Part shown: positions 1 to 12,466 of the stretch, piece by piece | Position numbering within the stretch: position 1 is the first letter of the stretch | How the letters are laid out: every line of letters begins with the position of its first letter | NCBI GenBank assembly: GCA_026260175.1 | Contig: JAKCWW010001095.1 | Span: 1-64,000, forward strand | Reading direction: 5' to 3' | DNA: 64,000 nucleotides | Source: Reticulitermes lucifugus | Taxonomy: Eukaryota > Arthropoda > Insecta > Blattodea > Rhinotermitidae | Program-made: the position numbers and the translations under genes | The notes under the pieces: generated by a model | Seen by the model: only the letters and a program-made list of their open reading frames with translations | Database searches by the model: none | What the model was told of the DNA's origin: nothing

Positions 1-1581
1 TGGAAACCTGGGTGAGATGTGCTTGTGCCATGGTGGATATGTCCACCATGTCCCAATCATGTTTGTTCAGTGTGCGAGATAACGACAGGTGCAGCTCCAG
101 CAGCTTCTTCGAAGTTGTGTCCAATTCATATCTGGTGTTGTGTTTTAAAACTTATAAATAAATAACTATCTGCATTTGCCCAGATTAGGTTGCATACACA
201 CAGAAAAAACCAGGGAAAACAAATCTTTCACTGTGAAAAAAAAAAATATTTTGTAGCAAGGGATTTGGAGAAGTTTGTAAGCATGAATGATGTAACCACA
301 TAGCCAAAACACAGTGTATTAGGAAACAAGATAAACTGCAGGCTTACAACAATGATAAACAAATCTTCTGAAACTACTAAGCAGTTCAAGGTGATGACTC
401 ATTCAAACTGGAGCAAGGAGAACTGACAGGCTCAGCTGCAACACCCCTGTTGGTAGATCCTCTGCAAGAGCATAGCTTACAAACATTAAAGCCCTGCATA
501 TCACCACAGTAAATATATCAATGGCACAGGGACACCAGTATTACAGCACAGGTACCTACAAAAATGTATGTTCCAGATAGATGAAAGAGTTTTATTTTTG
601 TAAAAGATCTCATGACTTGTAAATAATTTATGACACATCAGAAAGAAGAATATAACTGAAAATTCAGACACCTTTGTTGTGTTGAGAAAAAGATACTGTA
701 AACCTTTATATTTTACACACAATTTCTTTAAAAATGCCATACATGCAATTTTCAAATTGTATGGAACTAATTCAAACTGTCTTGTGTTACATACACAAAG
801 TCTGGTTCTTGTTGACAAAAGTGAATTTAACTAAACCTGTTCTGATAGAGTAAAATTTTCTCGAAAGTCATTTCCTCCCACCCCCACCCCCTTGACATAC
901 ACATAACCCAACCCATATGTTATTCCTACACAATTCTCACTCATGTGTTAAGTTCTTATACAGCACAATTGACATTTAACACTGTACTGCTGGAGGTACT
1001 TCTTTCTATGGGCCCCAGTTAAGAAGCAAACTGGTGTCACAGATACAGTCCTTTCTCTTCTTAGCGAGAATATTCAGCGACGAGATCAAGTGTCAAACAC
1101 GAAACAAAGATGGAATGAGAATACTTCTCCACGAATATCACACCTGAAGACTATAATTTTCATTGAAGGATCATATCAGTAATGTGTAAAATGTAACAAG
1201 CTATAAAAGGTCCCAAAGACTTGATACAATAAACTGCAGAACTTTCATTCTCTCAGCTTTGACAAAAATACTGACCAGTGTGTGAAACCTAACACTTCCA
1301 TGACCAATTTCTAACAGCAAAAGAAGAAATGTGATATGAGCACATAATGTCCTTTGGGACAGTCGACTTATTGCCTATGTTCTATAGTTACGTTCATCAA
1401 GGAACCAGAAAGAAAAATAACAAATGATGCAAGTGCCCCATACAAGTGTCACGTTTCCTCAACCATCATGTATACTGTGCTCTACTATGTTTCAAACTGC
1501 AAAGCAAATTTTTTGCCATCAGATTAAAGTGGCCAGTCAAGCACTGCAAATAAATTGAAAATTGTAGAAACAACACAGCTC
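1..1581. other. Non-coding left flank, downstream of ZF1
   Basis: This AT-rich stretch lies 3' of the ZF1 stop and should contain its 3' UTR. No exon with a zinc-finger array or other recognisable domain is present. A short plus-strand reading at about 199-297 resembles a badly decayed C2H2 finger (HTHRKN..., then HCEKKKYFVARDLEKF). It lacks the second cysteine and both finger histidines, so I do not call it a gene. I could not place a polyadenylation site for ZF1 with confidence. Confidence 0.5.
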
Positions 1582-2638
1582 TCAGTCCTGTATACCATGA
1601 CTTTTCCTGTGACTATTCAGTCTAGTTCTAGTCACAAAGTTCTTACCACAGATGTTGCAATGATATGGCCTGAGTCCAGTGTGGTAACGTTTGTGGATGG
1701 TAAGGGATGACACTTGTGTGAAGCTCTTTCCACACTCGTCACACGTGTGTGGACGTTCACCAGTATGTGTTCGTTTGTGAATACGTAAATAATCAGCCTT
1801 GTTGAATGCCTTGCCACATAGATCACACACATTTGGCTTCTCGCCTGTGTGGGTGCGATAGTGTGCTCGCAATGACTGCTGACTTGTAACAGCTTTCCCA
1901 CAGATGTCACACAAAAATGTATTCTCTCCTGAGTGCGACTTCATGTGTGTGATAAGTCCTTGCCTGTAACTAAAATTCTTATCACAGAACTCACACTGAT
2001 GGCGCTTCAAGTCCTGCTGGGAGGTAGAAGGGTGCTTTGTTTTCGTGTGGTAATAAAAACCATTGCGATTCACAAATCCCTTACCACACACATTACATTG
2101 AAAAGGTCTCGTCCCTGTATGTATATTTTTATGCTGCTCCAGGAGATTTCTGGAATAAAATCCTTTACCACAAATGTCACACTTGACTAAGTACTGACCA
2201 AAATGTCGTTTCTTGTGTATGTCCAAATTAGTTTTGTAGTTGGTACCATAACCACAAACATCACAGATATAATCTTTCTCCTTACGATGAATATTTCTCT
2301 TGTGTTCACTGACCTTGCTCTTGCATTTGAACGTTTTCTTACATATGTCACAAACAAAAGGCCGCTCTTGGCTGTGATTAGCCACATGGCTCCTCAGCTG
2401 GCTGTTTGTCATGAACACTTTTTCACAGTCACAGCACTTAAATATTGTGGATGGGGACAGAGTTTTTATAAAAGGCTGTTGCTCACATCTGACAGGACAC
2501 ATCACTGCCTCAGAAGAGGCAGCAACGTCACACCCTGCCTTGTTCCAAAAGCCTATGTTACTTGCATCCAAATGCCTAATATTTCTGTAGTATGTAGTTC
2601 TACCAGTAATGTTCTTAACACTGGAATCCTCTGAACAC
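1582..2638 (-). CDS. ZF1: terminal exon, ten-finger C2H2 protein
   Basis: A minus-strand exon encodes 351 residues after the acceptor, with ten C2H2 fingers from about residue 68 to the end. Such arrays normally bind DNA in the nucleus, usually as transcription regulators. The exon is placed at the acceptor CTTTCTAG|G (AG at 2640-2639) because the frame is open from there (CSEDSSVKN...) and no ATG is needed. Contact residues (-1,2,3,6) for fingers 1-10 read TSQS, CSKE, YTNI, SNLQ, NNGY, YQGT, SQSA, KDYI, QSSI, TTRS. Finger 3 has the CGYG form, and TGEKP-type linkers join fingers 7-10. The finger 5-6 linker is long. It is closest to ZF2 (shared KRHQCEFC and CGKAVTS). The finger family is certain; the DNA target and 5' exons are unknown. 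Confidence 0.9.
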
Positions 2639-2963
2639 CTAGAAAGAAGAGAAATCTACAATAGACCAACGCTGACAGTAAAAAAGGTGAACTAGAAAAT
2701 TTGGTGAATACAGCAATTCCAAACCACAACGTAAATATATGCTGAAACCGCATTATCCCAAGAACTGCAGGGTTTCCCAAATTTACGACTACTGACATAA
2801 CATTAATTCTTTTTTAAACAAAATAATGACATAAAACTTTAAAACTGTGAACTAGATCAGTGATAAGTGGCCAAAAATGCAAAAGAAAAAAATCTCACAC
2901 TCCCCATTTATAGGACAAGTAACACTGATGACTGTAGAAATAAAACCACAAGTCTGCTGCGTA

Positions 2964-3007
2964 AGATGTGCGCTCTTCTGGGATATATCCCAGAAGAGCG
3001 CACATCT
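2964..3007. repeat. 44-bp perfect palindrome
   Basis: Positions 2964-3007 are an exact inverted repeat with no spacer, centred between 2985 and 2986 on GGATATATCC. The arm contains CTTCTGGGATAT, the same kind of end seen in the fold-back repeats further right. The 30 or so bases following it (CATCAACATCACGGCGGAAG and onward) recur at about 28145-28174, which suggests a junction between two head-to-head copies of one repeat. Confidence 0.9.
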
Positions 3008-4980
3008 CATCAACATCACGGCGGAAGCCTGAAATCAAATTCCTTGGTAATCGTGTATTGCTGTTGTCTGCTACTATATACCAAAACTGAAAACCACTGT
3101 TCTACATTAGTAACATTTCTTCCCCACAGACAGTTGTACTAAATCTCAAACCATAAATTCCCCAAAAATTGTTTGCCAATTCAGCAGACACAAACCACAT
3201 TGCTAGTTTTCACTATTTAAGCATCAGGAACTGAGCTCATATGCAGCCATATACACTGTAATCTCAGAATTATGTAGTATTTCATCACAAATGAGGGAAA
3301 CAAAAGCAAGCCTCTTTGCAGCCAGATACTGGAAGGGAAAACCAGCTCAGAGGACATGCAAAGCTCAAACCAAGAATACACGAACATCTAATGGAAGACG
3401 ACTTATTGCAGGAAAAAAACTGCACATCACCTAACATCAACCAGTAACTCATAGTCTTATTACGGTAAAAAGGTAAAACACAAATTTAAGTTACACAAGA
3501 CTTGTTGATATTTCAATGGTAAAAAAAACTGTGAAAACATGTCCCAGATCCCTGGCGATGGTTGGGTGATTTCAGCGTCATTAAAAGAGGTGGCACAGCT
3601 GGACAGATGGATCCACAGTTTCAGTGACAGCCATCACCCATTTTAATAACAACCCCATCCATTGCATCAGATCACTGAGGTTACGATAGCCATTTCAACA
3701 GTCAGCTGCAATGCCACTGACTACAACTAGCAAACACTATTCATTACCGTGAAAATGGTCTTTCTCAGCCACGCCAAAGAACCTTTACTATTTACGACTA
3801 GAAGTTGTTGATAGTAATGTTTTCTTTCGCCACAATACAGCTACAAGTGTGTAAGACATAGAGTGACTGTCATATAGCATATGCACTGTGCAATTCAGTA
3901 AGGTCATCCACAGCACCCCTACATAAAAACATCCTCAGTATGAACATTTATGCGAGTTTGTTTAAATTATTTTTATCTTGATGTGGGACATCACACTGTG
4001 TGTCTACACAAGTTACAGGGTGGCACACTAAAAGGAGTCCATACCCACGCAGTCTGTTCATACTGTGTACGTAATTTACAAAGCTGGTGCATGTACATAC
4101 CCCTGTCATATCACTTATTTCTCCCCTTCTGAGTTCCTGGCATCTGCATCCATGCTAAGGGTACTGTCTTGATAAAAACGGCTTTCTCTATTCCCAAACG
4201 TGTCACAATTGTGGACCTTATACGTGTTACCTTTAAATGTGTCAGTCTGTAACAGGTACCAATGACCATCAACGCAACTATTTATTAAAAGCTTGGCATC
4301 TGTGAAACAAGAACTTTTTAATAAATAGTTCATTGATGGTAATTAATACCTATTAGCTTAAATTATTCCTCTTTAATTGTTTCTCTAATTAGTTACAAAA
4401 TAACAGAAATGTAGATAGTTTTCACTCTTCAAGGGGAAAAAAAAAAGTAATATGGTACAAAGACACTGCAAACCCTCCACCCAATGCTACACCAAGTCAA
4501 ATCCCTCACGTCCTTCCTACCCTCACCCAGTCAATCCTGGCACACGCATTCTCAACCAGTTCTTGGTCTACCTTTATCACTGCTTCAAACTGTCATTACT
4601 CGCCAGCAGGATTCACTGCAATCAGTGAGTAACAAATTAATCATCTCAAAACAGAGGGTGTATGTAGCAAACTGTGACAAGTTCCCCTGCTGGAACTCCC
4701 TTTTGCACGTAAAAATATACTTTTATTGGTGCAAGTTTACATGTGGTATGGTACCACAGACGTACCTGAAACGTAGCCTTTACAGTACCAAGCCAGAACA
4801 TGACACATTCCACAATTTTCAATCACTTTTGAATGAAAATGCAGAACAGCAGAAAAATATCACATAAAATATAACTGTAAATACAGACATACTCCTTTCT
4901 TGCAAATAACGTAACACAAGCAGCTGTAAGAAGGATGGAATGGGGGACTATGTGCAAGATATGAAATAGGAAAAAGAGAG

Positions 4981-5159
4981 TACAGTAAAACCCCTACTTA
5001 ATGAATTGCTGGGGGATTAGAATATACTTCACTAAATCGAGGTTTTCATTAAATGGAGGTTTATTTTTTTATATGGAGCCACTGTCAGGACATGAAAAAA
5101 TCATCACTAAATCCGGGATTTCACTAAATGCGGGAACATTAAATCGGGGTTTTACTGTA
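4981..5159. mobile_element. Tigger/pogo-type MITE
   Basis: A 175-bp element (4983-5157) begins CAGTAAAACCCC and ends GGGGTTTTACTG, so its ends are inverted repeats, and it is flanked on both sides by TA. TA target duplication plus a CAGTAAAACCCC end is typical of non-autonomous Tc1/mariner-superfamily elements of the pogo/Tigger type. Inside, a short motif related to ACTAAATCGGGGTTT recurs several times. It has no coding capacity. Confidence 0.75.
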
Positions 5160-5711
5160 TATGTTTACTTACACAAATTTCTTTTCTAATCCCCATCCCT
5201 TTGCATCACTGAGACCCCTCTTAGCCACTCCTGGTGAAAGTATTATGACTCGTCACAAATCAACCTTATCGTCAATTACACAGTATGAACATAAATCGTG
5301 TTACTTATAACAGCATTCTTGCCTTGTAGCCCTCTACTATGCAAAGCTGTAACATTTCTCTACAATTCCATCCTAACAAACATACCACAGTCAAGTTCAA
5401 CCTTTCTTGCCAAATTCAATATACAACTATCACATGAATAAATCGTTATAAAAAACACCCCACCAATCACAACAGCTTTCTGAATCTTCATTCAAATAGG
5501 ACAAGATAATACAGTGCAGTTATCAGTCATAATACAAAGGCATAACAGCAGACACACGCACATTTGAATGTGCACGCACACACACAATTGACTGTCACAG
5601 CGTTGGTAAGGTATGTCACTGCTTCAGTGCTGAAGTCTTTACTGTATACATTTATACATAATACAGCATGAAACATTATTACAAAAAACAGTACCCACAA
5701 GGTCTATGGGG

Positions 5712-5737
5712 ATATATATATATATATATATAATATA
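5712..5737. repeat. TA microsatellite
   Basis: An uninterrupted run of TA dinucleotides about 21 bases long, followed by a slightly imperfect extension. Confidence 0.9.
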
Positions 5738-8274
5738 ACAGTTTACAAATTCACATATCTGTGATGTTTAATGCTGCACACAAACTAAGTACCAGAAAAA
5801 AGAGAGAGAGAGGGGGGGGGGAACTAGTACAGGTTTACTGAAATGAAAACACCCATGGACACAGTAACAGACCAACACAGACAGGATACAGCACTTACCA
5901 GAGTATGGTCCTACAGGCACACATATACACAGAATACTGCAACAAAGCAGGATCATCCCTAGCAAGTTAAGTGAGGGCTGAGGGATTAAACCCATTATGA
6001 TGTTCATTTAATTAAATATTTCACATTAAAATTTACAGACTCATGCTCTTGAAATAATTAGAGTACATAAAAAACTTCGGTAGACATGACTAAAGAGATG
6101 TTAATACAAAATCGCCACAGAAATCCTCAAGTGTAATATGTAAACATACAATCCCACTTTCCACATTTGGTGGCATAAGCACCATGCTAAGAAATAGTAA
6201 AGAAATACACATGTTCAGGTATTGTGAGGGTTTCATTCTAAACCACGGAGTCATTAGGTTCCCACAGTATGAACGGTATTCTGGGAGGGTGTCACCACTT
6301 TCTCCAAGAAAGCTTCTGTCTCCCTTTCCATGGCAGAAGAATATTCTGGTTAATGAAAATACTGTTAACAACACCCTACCAAACATGGCATCACATCCCT
6401 AAGACAGAAATCCTCAACCAAGGGGTTGTACCATTTGTCTCAATAAGAATCCAGAAAACCTCCAGAGCAGTAGTGGTAGTGAAAGAAGTAAAAATGCCTG
6501 CAGACTGTTACAAGCATGCACAACCTCTAGCTTCATATCTTTTCTGAGGAAGGCTCAAGTCACCTCTTTCAGTGTCCACAGAAATATTCACCACATCAAA
6601 TCAGAGTTTTACAGTGAAATTAAACACTTGCCAAACATAAGTTGGCCCCCTCAGAGAAATATTCTCTGTAGTCTGCACAATTCACCATGCCTGCATGAAA
6701 GCTCTCATTTTGTTCACGCTATATCCAATCCTATTTTCCCCATATAACCTTGTGTTCTCACATTTCAAACAATATACAAGCATGCCACACCAGTTTATAA
6801 ATAACTTAGGGTGTGAATGACAAGACACATAATGTTCACCACAGTGCAGATACAACACAACTACAACTGTGCAAGATGAAAAACTGGAGTTAGTACACCC
6901 AGCAAGCCTGAGTTCAATGCCAGACTGTCAAAATATTTACGGTGTACTCCATATTATACTCACACCACCTAAATTACCTAACGTTATAACAAATCAGTAT
7001 TATATGAACACAGCAATGAACTACCTGTACATGAGTGTGTAGGGTAATTCTTCCCTCTTGTTTTGCGCTCATGAGATATTTCAGTTTATAATATTTCTTG
7101 CTAAAACACCCTGCACCTAGTCAGAAAGTGAAAAATTGCAAATAGTTTTGATTAGCAGAAATAAGTACAGTACTTGATGCAATGTTGAATGATGGGGCTG
7201 GTCAGCGTAAAATGATAAAGAGAGTTACTCAGAACCAGAAGTGAGTGACATCAGTATTTATGCAATTAGAGCACCTTACAGATCAAAGACGTCATTACAT
7301 TGGGTTAGTGAACCATGTGACAATAATGAAGATAATGGTGAAAACAGGCATGAAACAAGAAAAAAGACAGATCCATTAAAACCAAAACGTCACATATTTA
7401 CAATTAAAGGACGAGTTTCTATCAATCTCCAAAGGAACCAGAGATCAATGTCACATTTTATTCTGTTTCTCCCAAATGCATTGAGTTGTAGCACAGATAA
7501 TCAGATATGCTGAACATACAGAGTGGTGCACCAAAAACTATCCCCGCCCTGGTTTTAGCAGCAGCAAGCATAGTCACATGATCACAGCAGCCCCATGGGC
7601 AGCTAGGATGCCCAGAGACTAACATTCTTTAATAACAACAAAATAATTTTTCAAATGTAAATGTAAGTGCACCCACCATGCAGACTAAAAATTTTCAAGC
7701 CTGTGACTGTACAGAAAATAAAATGTTTGTGTGTTGAACATGGATTTCAAACCCTTAAAAACATATAAAAAACAGTGTGATGTTTTCTTAGCACCGCCTA
7801 TTCTTCTCTGCAGTAACGTCCACAAACAAATGCCACTAAATTAAGAGGACCTGTCATTAGAATGATAACAGCATATCTGTACCAACAAATGATCAATGGT
7901 CAATAATGCCCATGCCTGACCTCTCATGGACTTACTTGACAGGCTACAGAAACACTGGTACATTGCAGATCAGTCAGTAACTCTAATAAGAATGAAGAAT
8001 GGAACAGCCTCCGACCAACATGTGACTAGTAACAGGCACTGGATTGTGGGTCAAAGAGATGTGAATTATGTGAAAGTAATGCTCCTTTGTCAGCAGGGAG
8101 CCTGATGGTATATGACATGCAGAATGGTAACAGGTATGGTAGGAAAGTTTGCGTTCTTCACAAAGTCTATGATTTGTATGTTGGCAGACTATGCTGACCA
8201 GGACTGTTAAAAGAATCTGATGGGCCAGTGTTCATAGTTGGCAACAGTGTCACAAGAAATTGGCTAAACCTCAC

Positions 8275-8305
<31 letters not shown>

Positions 8306-8320
8306 CAACAACAACAACAA
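8275..8320. repeat. Compound ATA/ACA microsatellite
   Basis: Repeated ATA units pass directly into repeated ACA units, a transition of one base within the trinucleotide. It lies in non-coding DNA. Confidence 0.9.
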
Positions 8321-10085
8321 GAGAGAAAAAAGTCCTTGCTTGAGCTTTCAAGGAAAACACTGTAAATAGATCCTAGACAAGATATTTTTGATTATCTCAG
8401 CAGGGCCATATTAAATATGGCAATGCAATGCTGACTCCCATGCTCTGTACATGGATGTCACTAATGCTGCAAACTTAAAAGAGACAGTGGCTGTGCAAAC
8501 CTGCACCACTGCACTCACTTGTTCCACTTCCTCCAACTCTTACACCACCCAAGCACCTGCAAGGGTCCACTATTATACTAAACTACCACTAAGACTACAA
8601 AGGTAGTGTGTTGTGTGCAGCCTAACGGTAAAATCAGGTTCACCATCTCACTAGTATATAGGATACAGTGCTGGAGTTCATGAGAAGTGTAGGGGCCAGC
8701 TGATACAATACCAACAGCCAAGAGGATACAAAATGAAGGTGAGAGGAATAGACAGATCATGAGTAAACATGTTACCCGTGATGAAATCACAAACCTGACG
8801 ATTGAGGAACAAAATAAAAAAAAAACTGTTAACTCTAGCATTCCAAAAGCAAAAATCTGTCACTATATTACGCTATCAGGGAAGAAAGTGACTGGTATTT
8901 GTATATTCCACCCCCTGCAATAGTCTTTTCTATTGTTTCACAGCTTGATGAAACCTTTTTTAAAATTTCACATTAATCAGCATTCAAGTACTTTACAAGC
9001 TCATTTTGGGTCTAATCTTAATGACATGTTTAGATCGAAACACACGACGGTATTCAGACACAACAAAAAGTACAAAAATTAAAATCCTGTACAAAAATTT
9101 CTGCAGTACCAAGATTAAACTCCTTGAAACCCTACACATTACAGACAGAAACCAACATAATAATATTCCAATATGCAACACATAGAACAAGATCAGTACA
9201 TCTTGAAAATCGTAATACAACATCTACAAACATCACCATAATGGAGCTGCGAACCAACATCACAAAGTTGTACCATACAAGGCAGACAACCAATATCAGC
9301 TTAAGCCATGCATCTGAGTATAAAGTATACAACCCTACAGTACCGGGAGACAATGGATTTAGAGGCCCTACAATGGTGTGGATGTTTGTGTCTATACTCT
9401 GTTCATAAATACGGACCAGTAGATACGCATATTATCTGATACAGAGTATGCTGACATACACACACACACATGTATCAGGATAATGTGCAAAGAAACTTTC
9501 TACAGAGAATTTGCAATTCCTATGATATACATATGAAATTTGGACTCATGATTAAATGTTACAATCCCCACCGGGGATTACAGCCAGAATCCACTACTGC
9601 TACATTTCAGCATGCACAACTAAAAAGTAGGACCTGTACATCCACTGAATCTGGGTATAACATCCACAAACCCGACCACATTCAAACTAGAAATCTAACA
9701 TCAAAATGTTCTTCCATGCAACTCTAATGCCATGCAATATGAAGAATGAGTCATTATATCCAATGAACATGCATACAAAATCCACAAACTTTAGCTGTGG
9801 TAGGCTTCACACAGGGTGAGATGAAACTGACCTACACCTAATTCAGCAAACACAAACCTTTACAAACTGACATGAATTACCACTTCTATGAATTAACAGT
9901 TAATGGCTATGAATGATATCTTCCCACATGGAATATATAATACTCTATTAATATGTACCACTGTTCCAAAGAAATTATGGAAGCATCTGATAACATAAAA
10001 CAGTACATCTGCTACAACTAATTAAACACGAACATGCAGCAGAGTCATTCTTCAGAAGCTAACAGTTGCAGCATTACATGAAAAG

Positions 10086-10292
10086 TTAATGGTACCTTGC
10101 TGTGTTAACAAGAACCTGCAAATGCAGCCTATCTAAAACCAAATGTATCCAGTCCACACCCACAAACCCCATTTCACTAACATCCATTTCATTGTCATTT
10201 CCCTGCCTATGTCCACAAAACCCAAGTAGTCTCTTCCCTTCAGGTTCTCTGACTAAAATTTCACTCTCAGACATGCTGTATGCCCTTTCCAT
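10086..10292 (-). mobile_element. LINE-tail fragment
   Basis: The minus strand reads EGKRLLGFCGH...NEMDVSEMGF, then VDWIHLVLDRL and LVNTA. This matches the C-terminal tail commonly seen after insect LINE reverse transcriptases, whose usual pattern is GRPR..WEDNI.MDL followed by DWIHLAQDR..W.ALVNT. Only the tail is present; no reverse transcriptase core is visible. A second copy lies at about 52056-52215 on the plus strand. Assignment to a named LINE clade is not possible from this piece. Confidence 0.5.
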
Positions 10293-11839
10293 CTCTCATT
10301 CTCCTCAGAATCATAACCGTCTCCTGGCAGAAGATCTGATAATGTGGAAATAACCAAACACAAGACAGGACTCGTACAGTTGGCTGATTCCAAAAGTTAA
10401 GTACTGAAGTTCAATCAATGTACCCATTAGAGATTATATGAAGGGAATGTAACTATCTAAACTAACTGAACAATAATGAAATAAGCATGTATTCCCGTGG
10501 AAGAAACACAGAAATATTAGTTCAACATTAGCTTAAAATTCTGTTATGTTCATGCATGTGCTATTGTGATACTTCAGCACACCATGAATACACTAATAAC
10601 CAACTGGTGCTAGAATTACATGCCCTGTGTGATACAATGCAGGTCAGAATTTAAGGTGGGGCCGCACAACAGCAGTCATAATTATGTAACGTTTGACATT
10701 TTGAACAGCACACTGTGCATTACAAATATGCAACGTTGAGCACTAGAGGGTTAAACCCTTTTCCAGATGGACAACTTGCTAACCAAAGTTTGCTGTACCA
10801 GTAATGTGACATGTGAGAACGTTCACATGATAAGGCTTCGGGTTTTGACATTGTCTGTGTAGGAAAACAGGTTGACATCACTGACGTTTCAGAGAAATGT
10901 GCTGACACTTTTGGGGTGACAGTAATGTCCAGCAGCATGTACCTCAAGATTTCATTAGTGTCAACCTACCATCTTACAAGTCAAAACCCAGAATACTATG
11001 ATCCGCTCAATACTTACCATGAAAACCTGAAAATGTGTACGTCTGAATTACTACAGTGGCTAGATAAGTGAGGGCCCCAGGACTCGATAGTTTGGGGGGA
11101 GGCACTCTGTAATTACTATCAAAGTTATTCCCACATCTCATAATGGAGTGTCTGTCAGAATAATAGAAACCAGTACGAAAGAATCTACAACAGATTTTAG
11201 TATTCTGTACAATTGGGGGCCCCCCTTACCCACAGAGCCCCCACTGAAGCAGGGTCTGCGGAGGCATTACCTGCACCATTGAACACCATCTAACAATAAT
11301 AAGTTCATTATTTTCCTATGGATCAGTAAAACAAACTATTTCTTGGTTTATTTGTCCATTATTCTTCACCGCTGAAAATTTCTGATTATACTAATACATT
11401 TGCATGCTGGCAGAATTAACACCTACAAATTTATGAACCTTGAAATGCTTTCAGTACGGCGAACCTGGCCCTATACATTCTTCTTTACATGACGCGAAAC
11501 ACAATATACATGCCAAAGAGTTGATACCACAGCCCAAAGATCCGGGCAGACAATGCCCAGTACAGTGTGTCCCAGAATGAGCTATGGGAATTCACACATC
11601 AAACAAGTCATACATTAAGGAATAGCAGACACTGTTACGCACACAGATTTATTAAGTTAACAAATTTGAAATGGTAACCCATCTTTTATAGGATAGCAAG
11701 AACAGCAGACGCAGCGCAAACAAACGTGCCCACTCCACAACGGAGATTTCAATGTGTTTTGTTGCACCCCCAGGTTAGATCATGTGTTACATTTTAAAGA
11801 CGCCTGAGAAAAGGCTTCCAGATGTGGATGCCCAATGGA

Positions 11840-12160
11840 TAAACCATTCAAGCATGGTATGGGTGCTTTAAGTAAACTGGTTCAGTTTTACATCCAAGCA
11901 TCAACCAAATTACTGGACCACATTTGTTCAATCAGAAATTGATGACATCACTTACCTGGACATTCCCCAACAAATAGCAATCCCACGGGAGGAAGGAAGG
12001 GTGGACACCTTCTCTTTCCAACAGGATGGTGCTCTGCCTCATTTCAGTCACAAGCTTGTTCAGTTTATTAATGTAACATTTCGCGACAGTTCTGCAAGGG
12101 TGGTGCAAATTCATGACCCCCTACTGTGTCTGATATTACTCCATTAGATATTGTCGGTGT
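11840..12160 (+). mobile_element. Tc1/mariner-superfamily transposase remnant
   Basis: Fragments of a DDE transposase can be followed in the plus strand in several frames: ITGPHLFNQKL, then YLDIPQQIAIP, then SFQQDGALPHFSHKLVQF, then a piece reading SDITPLDI. These correspond to the GP.FF, YLDML..., FQQDGAPPH and SPDLTPLDF landmarks of this superfamily. The reading frame is broken more than once. The element probably begins further left (about 11560), but its ends are not clear. A SINE adjoins its 3' side. Confidence 0.65.
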
Positions 12161-12184
12161 GGAAAGCACGAAAATAAACTTGCC

Positions 12185-12466
12185 CCTGTACATACCATGA
12201 AGGGATATGGGGGAGTAGAGGTACAGCTCCATGCATTCAATGCACTCATAACCTTAACACTAGATGTAGGTGTGTGGTCAGCTTCATGCCTCAATCCACT
12301 TTGCACCCAGGGAAACAGCTGCCAGTACCCAGTGAATAGGAGGTTGACTGCACCCCAGAACTTGTCTCAATGTTTTGGAGAAGAGAACTATCTATTGCCC
12401 CTGCTGGGAATCAAACCACAATTCCTAAGTCAACACAACCCACTACACCAACTGAACTATCCCAGC
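12185..12466 (-). mobile_element. tRNA-derived SINE
   Basis: On the minus strand the element begins GCTGGGATAGTTCAGTTGG and has a box A-like TAGTTCAGTTGG and a box B-like GGTTTGATTCC, the internal RNA polymerase III promoter of a tRNA-derived SINE. The body that follows, including a CATGGAGCTGTACCTCTACT section near its end, resembles a SINE body I associate with cockroach and termite genomes. I found no clear target duplication, and the left end is approximate. Confidence 0.7.

Noticed and set aside
4484-4867. 127-residue plus-strand open frame
   Set aside because: No recognisable motif or splice signals, and composition like the surrounding non-coding DNA.
6880-6935. Possible tRNA-derived SINE head
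   Set aside because: Only a box B-like GAGTTCAATGCC and a poor box A remain; no body or target duplication.
7520-7801. Possible decayed transposon with GGTGC...AAAA inverted ends
   Set aside because: The end similarity is weak and no target duplication could be seen.
10729-10760. AGGGTTAA considered as a second piggyBac-type end
   Set aside because: No matching inverted end with TTAA was found on the other side.
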